A stretch of DNA of 64,000 nucleotides, from the NCBI RefSeq assembly GCF_031202305.1, contig NZ_CP101731.1, positions 682,001-746,000 on the forward strand. Reading direction: 5' to 3'. A model generated the notes under the pieces. It saw only the letters and a list, made by a program, of their open reading frames with translations, ran no database searches and was not told where the DNA came from. Origin of the DNA: Pelagibacterium sp. 26DY04 (GTDB lineage Bacteria; Pseudomonadota; Alphaproteobacteria; Rhizobiales; Devosiaceae). This document shows, piece by piece, positions 17,743-28,181 of this stretch. Every line of letters begins with the position of its first letter. Positions within the stretch are counted from its first letter, which is position 1. Position numbers and translations under genes: made by a program.

Positions 17743-18297
17743 TCAGCGCTTCCGGCGATCGATCTGATGATAGGCCCGCCGCGAGTGAAACTCGCAATAA
17801 GGCTTGCCTTCATCCGAATCCCGCCCGCAGAAGTGAAATTCGCTGCTCATCGGATCACCGATCGGCCACTTGCAGGTCTTTTCGGTCAATTGCAGCAGCG
17901 AAATGCGTTCTTCGACGGGAATGAACAGCTCAGCCACCTTGGCGGTGGTTTCCACCACCGCTTCCATTTCCATCTCGGCGTCGATCTTGAGCGCCGTCGC
18001 GCCCATGGTCGGTGCTGACGTGGTCCGCCGCTGGCTTACCGCGCTTGCGGCCGCCGATGCCGTGCCCCGCGGTCCCGAGGGCGCACTGGGGCGCCGCGGC
18101 GCGGCCGGGCGCGGTGCCTTGGCACGCGGAGTTACGCTTGCCGGCTTGGCCCGCGCCGAAAGTTTGAGGCGGTGAACCTTGCCGATCACGGCATTACGGG
18201 TCACCCCGCCGCTCAGTTCAGCAGCGATCTGGCTTGCGCTGAGCCCCTCCATCCAGAGTTTCTTGAGGAGTGCGACGCGCTCGTCCGTCCAGGTCAT
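17743..18297 (-). CDS. gcrA: Cell-cycle regulator GcrA
   Basis: 184-residue GcrA. The N-terminal helix-turn-helix is clear: MTWTDERVALLKKLWMEGLS then ASQIAAELSG.VTRNAVIGKVHRL. A Pro/Ala/Arg-rich linker and a C-terminal domain (ISLLQLTEKTCKWPIGDP with FHFCGRDSDEGKPYCEFHSR) follow. GcrA binds sigma70 RNA polymerase and methylated GANTC sites to control cell-cycle genes in alphaproteobacteria. A GAGTC lies at 18328-18332, 31 bp before the start. Confidence 0.97.
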   Translation of the reverse strand: MTWTDERVALLKKLWMEGLSASQIAAELSGGVTRNAVIGKVHRLKLSARAKPASVTPRAKAPRPAAPRRPSAPSGPRGTASAAASAVSQRRTTSAPTMGATALKIDAEMEMEAVVETTAKVAELFIPVEERISLLQLTEKTCKWPIGDPMSSEFHFCGRDSDEGKPYCEFHSRRAYHQIDRRKR

Positions 18298-18749
18298 CGA
18301 TAGTGCTCCAGGCCGTATTCCTAAATAGAGTCAACTCGCGTGCGGACAAACGCCATTGACCGCCGGCATACTAGCTGTCGTATGATGATGGGGTCCGCCA
18401 CACGAGATGTCGTGTTCCCAATGCCGCCATACTACACAGTCGGCGGAATCGGTGGCAAGGGTCGGGCAGGGACTTTCCCCGGTTTATCCCATCTCATTTT
18501 CATGCCTGCGGGTAATTGAACTGGCATGTTGCAACGAGCACACAAGCGAGGGTTGCGCGGTTGATGAATCAGCAATGTGGCAGAGGTGAGTCGATGCCTC
18601 CCTAGCCCCGGAAAACCGGGCTATAGAATTGACTTTTCGCCCCTCGGCCAGCATAAGCGAACGCGTTAGCTGCGTGCCTGGGCGTTCCCCTCGCGCGCTT
18701 TTGTTTTCAGGGACCATGTCCCCGCCACCCTACGAAAGGCTTTATCGAA
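18298..18749. other. 452-bp gcrA-argD divergent region with several hairpins
   Basis: No credible gene: the open frames here lack ribosome binding sites and family features. It must hold the promoters of gcrA (minus) and argD (plus). Visible structures are a GAGTC site at 18328-18332, a hairpin ACACGA-GATG-TCGTGT at 18400-18415, and a hairpin TAGCCC-CGGAAAACC-GGGCTA at about 18603-18623. An untranslated leader or small RNA is possible but unsupported. Confidence 0.5.
18629..18657 (+). promoter_or_regulatory. Candidate sigma70 promoter for argD
   Basis: TTGACT (18629-18634), 17-bp spacer, CATAAG (18652-18657), about 90 bp before the argD start. The -35 is close to consensus and the -10 is weaker. 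Confidence 0.4.
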
Positions 18750-19937
18750 ATGTCTGCGCTCTATGGCACGTATGCCCGGTCCGAACTCGCCTTTGTGCGG
18801 GGCGAGGGCATGCGATTGTTCACGGAGGATGGCACGGCCTATCTCGATTTCGCCGCCGGCATTGCCGTCAACGCGCTGGGCTATGGCGATAGGCACGTTA
18901 CCGAGGCATTGAAGGCCCAGGCCGACAAGGTCTGGCACACTTCCAATATCTTCATCATTCCCGAGCAGGAAAAGCTCGCCAGGCGCCTCACTGAGATCAC
19001 GTTCGCCGACAAGGTGTTCTTCACCAATTCGGGCGCCGAGGCACTCGAATGCGCCATCAAGACGGCGCGGCGCTATTTCTGGGACAAGGGCGAGAAGGAG
19101 CGCGTCGATATCATCGGCTTTTCCGGCTCGTTCCACGGCCGCACCACCGCCACCATCGCGGCGGCCGGCAATCCCACCTATACCGAAGGCTTCGGTCCCA
19201 TGCCGGGCTATAAGCACGCAAAGCCCGGTGATCTTGCCGCCGTCGAAGCATTGATCGACGACAAGACGGCCGCCATTCTGATCGAGCCTGTCCAGGGCGA
19301 GGGCGGCGTCACCGCGTTTTCCGACAGCTTCCTCAAGGGTCTGCGCACGCTCTGCGACAAGCACGGCCTGTTGCTGATCTTCGATGAGGTCCAGTGCGGC
19401 TATGGCCGGACGGGCAAGTTCAACGCTTACGAATGGTCCGGCGTCATCCCTGATATCATGACCGTCGCCAAGGCAATCGGCGCGGGCTTCCCGCTCGGCG
19501 CTTGCCTGGCTACCGAAGAGGTCGCCAAGGCCATGGTTCCGGGCACCCACGGTTCGACCTATGGTGGCAATCCGTTGGCCTGCGCCGTGGGCAATGCGGT
19601 GCTCGATCGGATCCTTGAGCCAGGCTTTCTCGATCATGTCGATGAGGTCGGCAAGGTCCTCGCCCATGAGCTGCAGCAATTGATGCAGAAATTCCCGCAA
19701 TACGTCACGGAGGTGCGGGGCAGGGGGCTGATCGCGGGCATCAAGATCACCCCGCCTGTGCGCGATTTCGTCCAGCGCTTGCGCGAGCACAAGCTGCTCA
19801 CCGTCGCCGCCAGCGACAATGTTCTGCGCCTTCTGCCTCCGCTCATTGCTAGCGAGGACGACGTCAAGGAGGCCGTGCGTATTATTGCCGAGGCCTTCGC
19901 CGAATTCGAAGCCCAAACGGCTAGCGCCGCGCAATAG
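18750..19937 (+). CDS. argD: Acetylornithine aminotransferase
   Basis: 395-residue class-III PLP aminotransferase that converts N-acetylglutamate semialdehyde to acetylornithine in arginine synthesis. Visible are the PLP phosphate-binding [10 protein letters not shown], the cofactor Asp in [16 protein letters not shown] (Asp212), and the Schiff-base Lys241 in [14 protein letters not shown]. It may also act in lysine synthesis (DapC activity), as in other bacteria. argF follows after 31 bp, so the two form an arginine operon with hslO downstream. Confidence 0.95.
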   Translation: MSALYGTYARSELAFVRGEGMRLFTEDGTAYLDFAAGIAVNALGYGDRHVTEALKAQADKVWHTSNIFIIPEQEKLARRLTEITFADKVFFTNSGAEALECAIKTARRYFWDKGEKERVDIIGFSGSFHGRTTATIAAAGNPTYTEGFGPMPGYKHAKPGDLAAVEALIDDKTAAILIEPVQGEGGVTAFSDSFLKGLRTLCDKHGLLLIFDEVQCGYGRTGKFNAYEWSGVIPDIMTVAKAIGAGFPLGACLATEEVAKAMVPGTHGSTYGGNPLACAVGNAVLDRILEPGFLDHVDEVGKVLAHELQQLMQKFPQYVTEVRGRGLIAGIKITPPVRDFVQRLREHKLLTVAASDNVLRLLPPLIASEDDVKEAVRIIAEAFAEFEAQTASAAQ

Positions 19938-19968
19938 CGGCCTCCTCTTTGCTTTCAGGACATTGATT

Positions 19969-20889
19969 ATGACCGCGAGACATTTTCTCGACCTCAAGGA
20001 TTTTTCCTATTCCGAACTCCGGGCCATCCTCGATCTCGCCCACGAACTCAAAAAGCGCTTGAAGGCTGGCGAGCGCCCGCGCCTGCTCGAAGACAAGGTT
20101 CTGGCCATGATTTTCGAGCGCCAGTCCACGCGCACCCGCGTCTCCTTCGATGTCGGCATGCGTCAACTCGGTGGACAGACGCTTATGCTCACCGGCCAGG
20201 AAATGCAGCTTGCCCGCGAGGAAACCATCGAGGATACGGCTCGGGTGATGAGCCGCTATGTGGATGCCATCATGATCCGCATCCTTTCCCATGACGACCT
20301 GCTCGATCTCGCCGGCGCCTCGAGCGTGCCGGTCATCAACGGGCTGACGCGTCGTTCCCACCCCTGCCAGGTGATGGCCGACATCATGACCTACGAGGAA
20401 CACAACGGCTCGCTCGAGGGCAAGAAGGTCGCCTGGATCGGGGATTCCAACAATGTTCTGGCTTCCTGGGTCCACGCCACGGCGCTGTTCGGCAACACGC
20501 TGGCCATTGCCTGCCCCAAGGAATATTGGCCCGACCAGGGACTCCTTTCCGACATCGCCGAAGTGGGCGAGGCCGTAACGCTGGGCACCGATCCGCACCA
20601 GGCAATCGCTGATGCCGATCTCGTCATCACCGACACCTGGGTTTCCATGGGCGATACCGATGAAGGCGAACGCCGGCGCATCTTGAAACCTTACCAGGTC
20701 AACACCAGATTGTTCTCCAACGCCGCGACCGGGGCGCTCTTCATGCATTGCCTGCCTGCCCACAGGGGGGACGAGGTCACCGACGAGGTGATCGACGGGC
20801 CGCAATCGGTCGTATTCGACGAAGCTGAAAACCGTCTGCACATCCAGAAAGCCATTCTCTGCTGGGCCTTCGGGATCGAGACGCTTTAG
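19969..20889 (+). CDS. argF: Ornithine carbamoyltransferase
   Basis: 306-residue anabolic OTCase that makes citrulline from ornithine and carbamoyl phosphate. It has the carbamoyl-phosphate site STRTR (residues 53-57), HPCQ (131-134), the ornithine-site DTWVSMGD and the catalytic HCLPAHRG. The start at 19969 follows the argD stop by 31 bp; upstream in-frame starts lie inside argD. Confidence 0.96.
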   Translation: MTARHFLDLKDFSYSELRAILDLAHELKKRLKAGERPRLLEDKVLAMIFERQSTRTRVSFDVGMRQLGGQTLMLTGQEMQLAREETIEDTARVMSRYVDAIMIRILSHDDLLDLAGASSVPVINGLTRRSHPCQVMADIMTYEEHNGSLEGKKVAWIGDSNNVLASWVHATALFGNTLAIACPKEYWPDQGLLSDIAEVGEAVTLGTDPHQAIADADLVITDTWVSMGDTDEGERRRILKPYQVNTRLFSNAATGALFMHCLPAHRGDEVTDEVIDGPQSVVFDEAENRLHIQKAILCWAFGIETL

Positions 20890-20952
20890 CGCCACCCAAT
20901 CGGCGGTTCATGCGTTCCGGTCACGGAGCGGAAAACAACGTTAGGACAAGAG

Positions 20953-21939
20953 ATGAGCCAGACCTCTCTCGAACAGTTCGGGCTCGACCGGCCCGAGAGT
21001 GGGGACAATGTTGCCGTCCCCTTCACCCTCGACAATCTCGATAGCCGCGGGCGCGTCGTTCGGCTGGGCGCCGAACTCGACACGATCATCTCGCGCCATG
21101 GCTATCCCGAGCCCGTGGCGCGCCTGTTGGGCGAAGCGGTGACGCTGGCCGCTCTGATCGGTTCGTCGCTTAAATTCGAAGGGCGCTTCATTCTTCAGTC
21201 GCGCACAGATGGCCCGGTGAGTTTGCTGGTTGTCGATTTCGACACGCCCGACGGCCTGCGTGCCTATGCGCGCTTTGATGAGGAAGCGCTGGCTGAAGCC
21301 GAAAAGTCCGGCCGCACCAAGCCCGAAGACCTGTTGGGCAAGGGCATTCTGGCGCTCACCGTCGATCAAGGCGCCCATATGGACCGCTATCAGGGCATCG
21401 TGGCGCTGGAAGGGGAAGGGCTCGAAGAGGTTGCCCATACCTACTTCATGCAATCAGAGCAGATCCCGACCCGCGTGCGCCTTGCGGTCGCCGAGCATTC
21501 CGAGCGCGGTGGATCGAGGCCCATGTGGCGGGCTGGCGGCGTGCTGCTCCAGCATTTGCCCGAGCACGGCCAATCGGTGATGCCTGATCTCCCCGGTGAC
21601 GGCGATTTCGAGAATGAGGAAACCGCAGATCCCGATTTCGTTGAAGACGACCGCTGGACCGAAGCCAAGGTCCTGCTCGACAGCCTCACCGATGCTGAAC
21701 TTGCCGATCCCGACCTTTCGGCCGAACGGCTCCTGTTCCGCCTCTATCACGAGACCGGCGTGAGGGTATTCGAGCCCCAGCTTCTGGTGGAACGCTGCAC
21801 CTGCTCGGCCGAACGCGTAGAGCAGATGATCAACGACTTTACCCCCGAGGACCGCACGGAAATGGTGGTCGATGGCCAGATCGAAGTGGTGTGCGAGTTC
21901 TGCTCGACCCACTATCACTTCAATCCCAACCAGTTCTAA
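20953..21939 (+). CDS. hslO: Redox-regulated chaperone Hsp33
   Basis: 328-residue cytoplasmic holdase activated by oxidation. The C-terminal zinc switch is complete: Cys282 and Cys284 (ERCTCS) and Cys314 and Cys317 (VCEFC). The N-terminal core and the long linker domain match family length. RBS AGGACAAGAG precedes the ATG at 20953. The gene ends the argD-argF-hslO run, an order seen in many alphaproteobacteria, and a terminator follows. Confidence 0.95.
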   Translation: MSQTSLEQFGLDRPESGDNVAVPFTLDNLDSRGRVVRLGAELDTIISRHGYPEPVARLLGEAVTLAALIGSSLKFEGRFILQSRTDGPVSLLVVDFDTPDGLRAYARFDEEALAEAEKSGRTKPEDLLGKGILALTVDQGAHMDRYQGIVALEGEGLEEVAHTYFMQSEQIPTRVRLAVAEHSERGGSRPMWRAGGVLLQHLPEHGQSVMPDLPGDGDFENEETADPDFVEDDRWTEAKVLLDSLTDAELADPDLSAERLLFRLYHETGVRVFEPQLLVERCTCSAERVEQMINDFTPEDRTEMVVDGQIEVVCEFCSTHYHFNPNQF

Positions 21940-21960
21940 GCGGCATGCGATCGGACAATA

Positions 21961-21988
21961 AAAAGGCGGCTTTCGGGCCGCCTTTTTG
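21961..21988 (+). terminator. Terminator after hslO
   Basis: AAAAAGGCGGC (21961-21971), loop TTTCGG, then GCCGCCTTTTT (21978-21988): an 11-bp stem ending in a T-run, intrinsic in both directions. Confidence 0.9.
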
Positions 21989-22139
21989 TGTTTTCGATCC
22001 CATTCGACTGCAAAGCCTTACCGGGCTTTCCAAAAGTTCATTTGTGACGCTGTCCTCTCGCAGGTAAAAATTGCCCGATTCCGAAACGATGCGGCCAGCG
22101 CCGGCCGCCCGAACGCGTTCTGGGCAAGGAAAAACCGCC

Positions 22140-23531
22140 TTGGAAAACCTCACCGGCTCCGGCTATACCGTCTCGCCGCAAAAGAGCGAAAACGAGCCTC
22201 ACACCGCGTCCAACCCGCGCAGGTTCGGATTGATGTCCGCTCTGCTTCGGCTTGCATTGGCGGTGCTCATCCTTGGCGCTGCGGTGTATTGGGCGCTCAG
22301 TTGGGCCGCCCAGCGCCCCGAGGCGCCCCAACGTATGAATCGCGAGCGCACCTTCACCGTCGAGGTGATCGAGCCGGTTTACGCCACCCATAGCTCCGAT
22401 ATCACCGCCTATGGTCAGGTGGCCGCCGCCCGCACCATAGAATTGCGGTCGCTGGTTGCGGGCAGGGTGCTGGAAATTTCACCCAATTTCGCCGTCGGTG
22501 CGCAGGTGGAGGAGGGCGAGCTGCTCGTGCGTGTTGACCCCTTCACCTACAATGGCGCGGTGATCGAAGCGCGGGCAGCGGTGGCCGATGCCGAACTCGC
22601 GCTGACCGAGGCCCGGGAAGCCTATTCACTTGAACAGAGCGCGATTGCTGCCGCCGAGGACGCATTGGCGTCGGCCCAGATCGATCTCGAGCGTGGCCAG
22701 TCCCTGCTCGCCAGCGGCGCTGTCACCCAGCAGACGGTTGATACCCGTGTGTTGACGGTTTCGGAACGCCAACAGGCTCTCGATCAGCGCCGATCCAACC
22801 TTGTTACGCTTAACGCTCAGATATTGCGCCAGCAGGCCGCGATCGAGCAGGCGCAATATGCGCTCGAAACAGCCGAGCGCGATTTGGCCAACACCGAGAT
22901 CACCGCGCCCTTTACCGGCATCGTTACCGCCCGCAATGTCACGGCGTCCGCTTATGTGAGCGCCAATGAGGCTGTGGCTTCGATCTATGAAAGCGAGGCG
23001 CTCGAAGTCAGCTTCATGGTCTCGGATGCCAACTATGCAATTCTGCGGCGCGATGGGCTTTTCGATCGTCCCGTGCAGGTCACGCGCACCACGGGCGTCG
23101 GCGCCGAGGCCATTGATGGGCGGATCGCCCGTGTCGCGCCGGAAATCGATTCCGCGACGGGCGGCGTGACCCTCTATGCGGTGCTCGATAATGAGCAGTT
23201 CGATCTCCTGCGCCCGGGCACCTTCGTCACCGTCGAAGTCGAAGGCGTGGCTCACGAAAACGCTCTACTCGTGCCCGAAACCGCGATCTACGACGACAAT
23301 CACCTCTACGTCATCCGCGACGGACGCATGGCTGCCATTGCGCTCGAAATTCTCGACCGTGACGGCTCCCAGGTCATCATCGCGGCCGATATACCGCAAG
23401 GCGAGCGCATCATCACCACGCGCCTCTCTCAGGCTGGCGAAGGGGTTGCTGTTGCGGTCGAAGGTGAGGAGCAAACTGCCGGCCCCGGTGGGCCGGGCGG
23501 TGGCGTCGTGATGCGCGGACCGGGAGGCTGA
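22140..23531 (+). CDS. RND efflux periplasmic adaptor (MFP/HlyD type)
   Basis: 463-residue adaptor. A cytoplasmic stub and one membrane anchor (MSALLRLALAVLILGAAVYWAL) precede the beta-barrel/lipoyl/hairpin core: AAARTIELRSLVAGRVLEI, a coiled-coil hairpin around residues 130-220, and the second lipoyl half AERDLANTEITAPFTGIVTARN. I chose TTG 22140, which has AAGGA nine bases upstream; alternatives are TTG 22071 and ATG 22233. One base separates it from the pump gene. No outer-membrane factor gene is nearby. Confidence 0.88.
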   Translation: MENLTGSGYTVSPQKSENEPHTASNPRRFGLMSALLRLALAVLILGAAVYWALSWAAQRPEAPQRMNRERTFTVEVIEPVYATHSSDITAYGQVAAARTIELRSLVAGRVLEISPNFAVGAQVEEGELLVRVDPFTYNGAVIEARAAVADAELALTEAREAYSLEQSAIAAAEDALASAQIDLERGQSLLASGAVTQQTVDTRVLTVSERQQALDQRRSNLVTLNAQILRQQAAIEQAQYALETAERDLANTEITAPFTGIVTARNVTASAYVSANEAVASIYESEALEVSFMVSDANYAILRRDGLFDRPVQVTRTTGVGAEAIDGRIARVAPEIDSATGGVTLYAVLDNEQFDLLRPGTFVTVEVEGVAHENALLVPETAIYDDNHLYVIRDGRMAAIALEILDRDGSQVIIAADIPQGERIITTRLSQAGEGVAVAVEGEEQTAGPGGPGGGVVMRGPGG

Positions 23532-23532
23532 A

Positions 23533-26500
23533 ATGCGTCCTTCGCCGCAGGCCTCGACCGGGGTGATCGCCGCTTTCGTGCGGCACCGCAACGCCGCCAA
23601 TCTCTTCATGATCCTCTTCGTGCTCTTCGGCTGGTGGGGGCTCGACAACCTCAACCGGCAGTTGATGCCGAACACCGAAACCCGGTCTGTCGAGGTCAGT
23701 GTGAGCTGGCCGGGCGCCACGGCCGAAGACGTCGAGCGCAATATTCTGTTGCTGATCGAACCTGCTGTGCAGAGGCTGGACGGCGTCATCTCGATGACCT
23801 CGAACGCCCGCGAAGGCCGCGGTTCGATCACGCTCAATTTCGAGCGCACCGTGGAGATGCAGACTGCCGAGCGGCAGGTTCAGACTGCGGTCTCCTCGGT
23901 CACGGGCCTGCCCGAGGGGGCAGAAACCCCCAACGTCTCGGCGCCTCGCTTCTTTGACCCCGTCGCCGCCATCGCCATTTCCGGCCCGTTCCCCGAAGAT
24001 GCGTTGCGCCGCTACGCCCGCGAAATCCGTGACGGCCTGCTCGCATCCGGCGTTGATCGCGTGGAATTCACTGGTTATCGGGACCGCCAGATCGTTGTGG
24101 AGGTCGATGACGCCAAGCTGCGTCAGTTGGGCCTGACGCTCGACGATCTTTCCGCTGCCCTCACCCCCAATTTCGCCGACCAGCCCTCCGGCTCGCTCAC
24201 CGGCGATTTCGATGCGCAAATCCGTGCCGCAGCCAACGAATTGTCGGCCCGCGAAATCGCCGAAACCGAGATCTTGTCCTCGGCAACGGGACAAAGCCTC
24301 ACATTCGGCGATGTCGCCACCATCACCGACACCTACGACCCCGATACGCCGCTTGGCTACATGCGCGGCGAACCAGCCATCAAGCTCCAGGTTTCCCGCG
24401 CCGCCAATGCCGATACGGTCACGACCTATGAGGCGGTCAGGGCCTATGTGGACGAACTCCAGCCCACACTTCCCCAATCGCTCGAGGCTGTGGTTTTCGA
24501 TGCGGCGGCCGAACAGGTCAATCAGCGGCTTGGGCTTTTGATCTCCAACGGCATTGCCGGTTTTTTCCTGGTTCTCATCGTCTTGTTCCTGTTCCTTGAT
24601 GGCCGCATCGCCATCTGGGTGGCCATGGGCATTCCTGTCGCCATTATGGGCACGCTGGGGGCCATGTATCTCATGGGGCTGACGCTCGATATGATTTCGA
24701 TGTTCGCGCTCATGATGGTGCTAGGCATCATTGTCGATGACGCCATTGTCGTGGGCGAACACACGGCCACGCTCTACCGGCAGGGCCTATCGCGCAGCGA
24801 AGCCGCGATCCGTGCTGCCGGTTCCATGGCTGCTCCCGTCATCGCGTCGGCACTCACCACCATAGCCGCCTTTGCCCCCATCTGGCTGGTGGGCGATGTG
24901 GTCGGTCAGATCATGTCGCCGCTTCCCGTGGTCGTCGTTGCGGTTCTGATTGCCAGCCTCATCGAGTGCTTCTTCATCCTGCCCGGCCATTTGGCCCATG
25001 CGCTGCCCCGCGAGCGCAAGCAGCCCGGACCCTTCCGGCGCACCTTCGACAGGGGCTTTGATTTCTTCCGCGAACGCATCTTCGGTGGGTTGGCAGCGAT
25101 CAGCTATTCATGGCGCTACGCCACGGCAGCCATTGCCATCGCCATCACACTGGGCGCCCTTGGCGTCTACGCCTCGGGCGCGCTGCGTTTCGAGTTTTTC
25201 CCCACGGCAGAAGGCGAAAGCTTCAATGTCCGCGCTCAGTTCCAGGCCGGAACGCCGCAGTCGGAGATGGCCGCGATCATCGGGGAAATTGAAAATGCCG
25301 TGTCCGAAGTGGAGGCCGGCCTGGCGCCCGGTGGCGAACAGCTCATCGTCACCACCTATGCCAGCCTCGAACTCGAGGATGGCCAAGCCAGCTTTGACGT
25401 GTACCTGACACCCTCCGAACGCCGCTCGGTACGCACCGATGAGATCATCCAGGCGCTCAACGACAATCTGCCCTCAGTGGCCGGCGTTGAGGACATCCGC
25501 GTCCGCCAGTACCGTGGCGGTCCGCAGGGCTCGGCCGTCGATGTCCGCTTCGTGGGTGCCGACGCCGCAACGCTCAAGCTCGCCGCCGAAGACTTAAAGG
25601 ACGTGCTCGAAGGGTTTGACGAGGTCGACGGCACCTTCGATACTCTTTTTTATGGCAGCCCTGAACTCGTCATGTCGCTCAATGCGCGCGGCGCCGCGCT
25701 TGGTTTCGACCTTGCGACCCTGGGCTCGCAGATCCGCAGCGCGTTCCAAGGGCGGGACGTGGCGACCATCGCCTCCAATGAAGACGAGATTACAGTCCGC
25801 CTGGTACGCACTTTCAACGCCGAGGGCTCGTCAGCGCTCAGAGATATGTGGGTCCGCGCCCCCAGCGGGGAATACGTACCGCTCTCCTCGATCGTGACTT
25901 TTTCCGAGCATCAGGGCTTTGCCTTCATCGCCCGCGAAGAGGGACGCACCGCGGTTTCGGTGCGTGCCGCTGTGACCGACGGCGTCGATCACGCAGATAT
26001 CCTTTCCCGCCTCGAGACGGACTACCTGCCCCAGATCACCAGCCGCTACGGCATATCCTACGAGTTCGGTGGCCGGCAGGCGGAACAGAACGCGGCTTTC
26101 GCCGATCTGGGCAGGGGGATGATTATCGCCCTTGCCGTGATGTACATCATCATCGCTTGGATTTTTGCCGCCTATTTCACGCCGCTCGCCGTTATGGTCA
26201 TCATTCCTTTCGGCGTGGCGGGCGCGATCTGGGGCCACTATCTGCTCGGCCACAATCTCACGATCATCTCGATGATGGGCATGCTGGGGCTGGCCGGTAT
26301 TCTGGTCAATTCCTCGATCGTGCTGATCTCACGCATGAATGAGCGTATCGCCGTGGGCGAGGGCTTGCGCGACGCCGCCATCGGTGCGTCGAAGGATCGG
26401 CTGAGAGCTGTGATCTTGACTTCGCTCACCACCATCGGCGGGCTTTTGCCTTTGCTCTTTGAAACCAGTCTGGTCGCTCAGATGCTCGTGCCCATGGCGC

Positions 26501-26688
26501 TGACCATCGTGTCAGGCCTGGCGGTGGCTACGCTGCTTGTCCTGTTTCTCGTTCCCGCCATTCTCGGGATCGGCGCCGATATCAAGGCTTTGCTGCAGTG
26601 GATGTTCCTGACCCCCAACGCACTGACGGTGCGTGAAATGCTGGCTGGCCGCCACCATCAAGCGCCGCCCGCCGGGCCGGCTGAGTAG
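23533..26688 (+). CDS. RND-family efflux pump
   Basis: 1051-residue inner-membrane proton antiporter of the AcrB/MMPL superfamily, with 12 membrane segments and two large periplasmic loops. TM4 carries the paired Asp of the proton relay (MVLGIIVDDAIVVGE). TM10-12 motifs such as MMGMLGLAGILVNSSIVLIS are clear. It works with the adaptor immediately upstream to expel hydrophobic compounds. Substrate unknown. It ends 6 bp from convergent trkH. Confidence 0.92.
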   Translation: MRPSPQASTGVIAAFVRHRNAANLFMILFVLFGWWGLDNLNRQLMPNTETRSVEVSVSWPGATAEDVERNILLLIEPAVQRLDGVISMTSNAREGRGSITLNFERTVEMQTAERQVQTAVSSVTGLPEGAETPNVSAPRFFDPVAAIAISGPFPEDALRRYAREIRDGLLASGVDRVEFTGYRDRQIVVEVDDAKLRQLGLTLDDLSAALTPNFADQPSGSLTGDFDAQIRAAANELSAREIAETEILSSATGQSLTFGDVATITDTYDPDTPLGYMRGEPAIKLQVSRAANADTVTTYEAVRAYVDELQPTLPQSLEAVVFDAAAEQVNQRLGLLISNGIAGFFLVLIVLFLFLDGRIAIWVAMGIPVAIMGTLGAMYLMGLTLDMISMFALMMVLGIIVDDAIVVGEHTATLYRQGLSRSEAAIRAAGSMAAPVIASALTTIAAFAPIWLVGDVVGQIMSPLPVVVVAVLIASLIECFFILPGHLAHALPRERKQPGPFRRTFDRGFDFFRERIFGGLAAISYSWRYATAAIAIAITLGALGVYASGALRFEFFPTAEGESFNVRAQFQAGTPQSEMAAIIGEIENAVSEVEAGLAPGGEQLIVTTYASLELEDGQASFDVYLTPSERRSVRTDEIIQALNDNLPSVAGVEDIRVRQYRGGPQGSAVDVRFVGADAATLKLAAEDLKDVLEGFDEVDGTFDTLFYGSPELVMSLNARGAALGFDLATLGSQIRSAFQGRDVATIASNEDEITVRLVRTFNAEGSSALRDMWVRAPSGEYVPLSSIVTFSEHQGFAFIAREEGRTAVSVRAAVTDGVDHADILSRLETDYLPQITSRYGISYEFGGRQAEQNAAFADLGRGMIIALAVMYIIIAWIFAAYFTPLAVMVIIPFGVAGAIWGHYLLGHNLTIISMMGMLGLAGILVNSSIVLISRMNERIAVGEGLRDAAIGASKDRLRAVILTSLTTIGGLLPLLFETSLVAQMLVPMALTIVSGLAVATLLVLFLVPAILGIGADIKALLQWMFLTPNALTVREMLAGRHHQAPPAGPAE

Positions 26689-26694
26689 GTTCGC

Positions 26695-28140
26695 TCACGC
26701 CTTCCAGAAACGGGGTGTGAACAGCACCAGGATCATCATCACTTCAAGCCGGCCGACCAGCATGCCGATCGTCATCAGCCATTTTGCCGCGTCGGACAGA
26801 CCGGCAAAATTGCCCGCCGGCCCCAGTTCGGGGCTGAGCGCCGGGCCCACGTTCGAGATCGCCGTTGCCGCACTCCCCAGCGCATCGAGCGGCTCGAGGC
26901 CGGAAAGCGAGAGCAGCACGGCAAGGATCAGAAAACTCGAAAAATACAGAAAAACAAAGCTTTGCACCGAGGTCGAGACACTGTCGGGCATCGGCCGACC
27001 ATTGTAGCGTTTGATATAGATCATTGAGGGAAAGATGATCTGCCTGATGTGCTGGTAGAGGTCGCGCGCCAGAACCTGGAAGCGGAATACCTTGATGCCG
27101 CACGAGGTCGAACCGGTGCATCCGCCAATGAACATGATGACGAAGAATATCGTTATCGCGAGAGCACCCCAGTTCGAAAAATCGGCAATTCCCAGCCCGG
27201 TGCCCGTCATCACCGACACCACGGAAAACAGCGCGTCGCGAAAGGCCTCTTCGCCCGTTGCGATATCGCTGATGATGAGCACCAGCGTAACCACTAGGGT
27301 CGTCATTGCGAGCAGCGTGAGGAAGAGCCGCACCTGGGAGTCGCTATAAAGTTGCACGAGGCGTCCCTGCAGCACGCCGATATAGAGTACGAAGGGGAGG
27401 GCGCCCAGGATCATGAACACCACGCCCACATAGTGGATCGCTGGCTCCTCGAATGCGGCAAGCGATGCGTCGCGCGTCGAAAACCCACCTGTCGCCACGG
27501 TCGAGAGCGCATGAACCGCCGCATCGAAGGTGTTCATCCCGGCGAGCCAATATGCCACTGCACAACCAAAGGTGAGGATGCAATAGACAACGGTCATGGC
27601 GCTGGCGATCTGCGCGGCGGCGGGCAGGATCTTGTCGGGCGTCTCGAACGCCTCTGCCCGAAACATCTGCATGCCGCCCACCCGCAGCATGGGCAGCACG
27701 GCGATGGCCATCACCACCACGCCCAGCCCGCCGAACCATTGCAGCAATCCGCGCCAGAGCAGGATGCCGGGCGGGGATGAGTCGAGAGTGGTGATCACCG
27801 TCGCTCCGGTCGTCGTTATCCCCGACATCGCCTCGAACAGCGCGTCGACAAAGCTCAGCCCCAGGTCCGACATATAGAGCGGCAAGGCCGCAAAAAGCGT
27901 CAGCACCACCCAGATCATCACCGTCATGAGGAAGGCTTGACGCAAATTGAGCTCGGAGCGCCGACCGCTCGAGGATGCCCACAGGCCCGTGCCGAAAATC
28001 GTCGTGATCAGCGAAGCGGTGAGGAACACCTGCCAGTCGGGATGCCCCACCATAAGGTCCGCGAAGGCGGGCAGCAGCATGGCGATCCCGAGCGCCGCGG
28101 TCAGCGCGCCGACAGCCGAGAAGATGGTGCGAAAATCCAT
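26695..28140 (-). CDS. trkH: Trk-type potassium uptake protein TrkH
   Basis: 481-residue potassium channel subunit. Four pore loops are visible, for example SGITTTGATVIT, STVATGGFSTRD, SVMTGTGLGIADFSNW and GGCTGSTSCGIKVFR; the last is the TrkH-typical pore. It needs a cytoplasmic TrkA partner that is not in the window. It lies 41 bp downstream of metZ on the same strand, so read-through is possible, but no functional link is evident. Confidence 0.93.
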   Translation of the reverse strand: MDFRTIFSAVGALTAALGIAMLLPAFADLMVGHPDWQVFLTASLITTIFGTGLWASSSGRRSELNLRQAFLMTVMIWVVLTLFAALPLYMSDLGLSFVDALFEAMSGITTTGATVITTLDSSPPGILLWRGLLQWFGGLGVVVMAIAVLPMLRVGGMQMFRAEAFETPDKILPAAAQIASAMTVVYCILTFGCAVAYWLAGMNTFDAAVHALSTVATGGFSTRDASLAAFEEPAIHYVGVVFMILGALPFVLYIGVLQGRLVQLYSDSQVRLFLTLLAMTTLVVTLVLIISDIATGEEAFRDALFSVVSVMTGTGLGIADFSNWGALAITIFFVIMFIGGCTGSTSCGIKVFRFQVLARDLYQHIRQIIFPSMIYIKRYNGRPMPDSVSTSVQSFVFLYFSSFLILAVLLSLSGLEPLDALGSAATAISNVGPALSPELGPAGNFAGLSDAAKWLMTIGMLVGRLEVMMILVLFTPRFWKA

Positions 28141-28181
28141 GCCCGACGCGCCGCGTCCTTAAGAGTCCCTCACCGATCAGC

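Noticed and set aside
18407..18589. 60-codon ORF in the gcrA-argD gap
   Set aside because: No ribosome binding site, odd composition and no family features.
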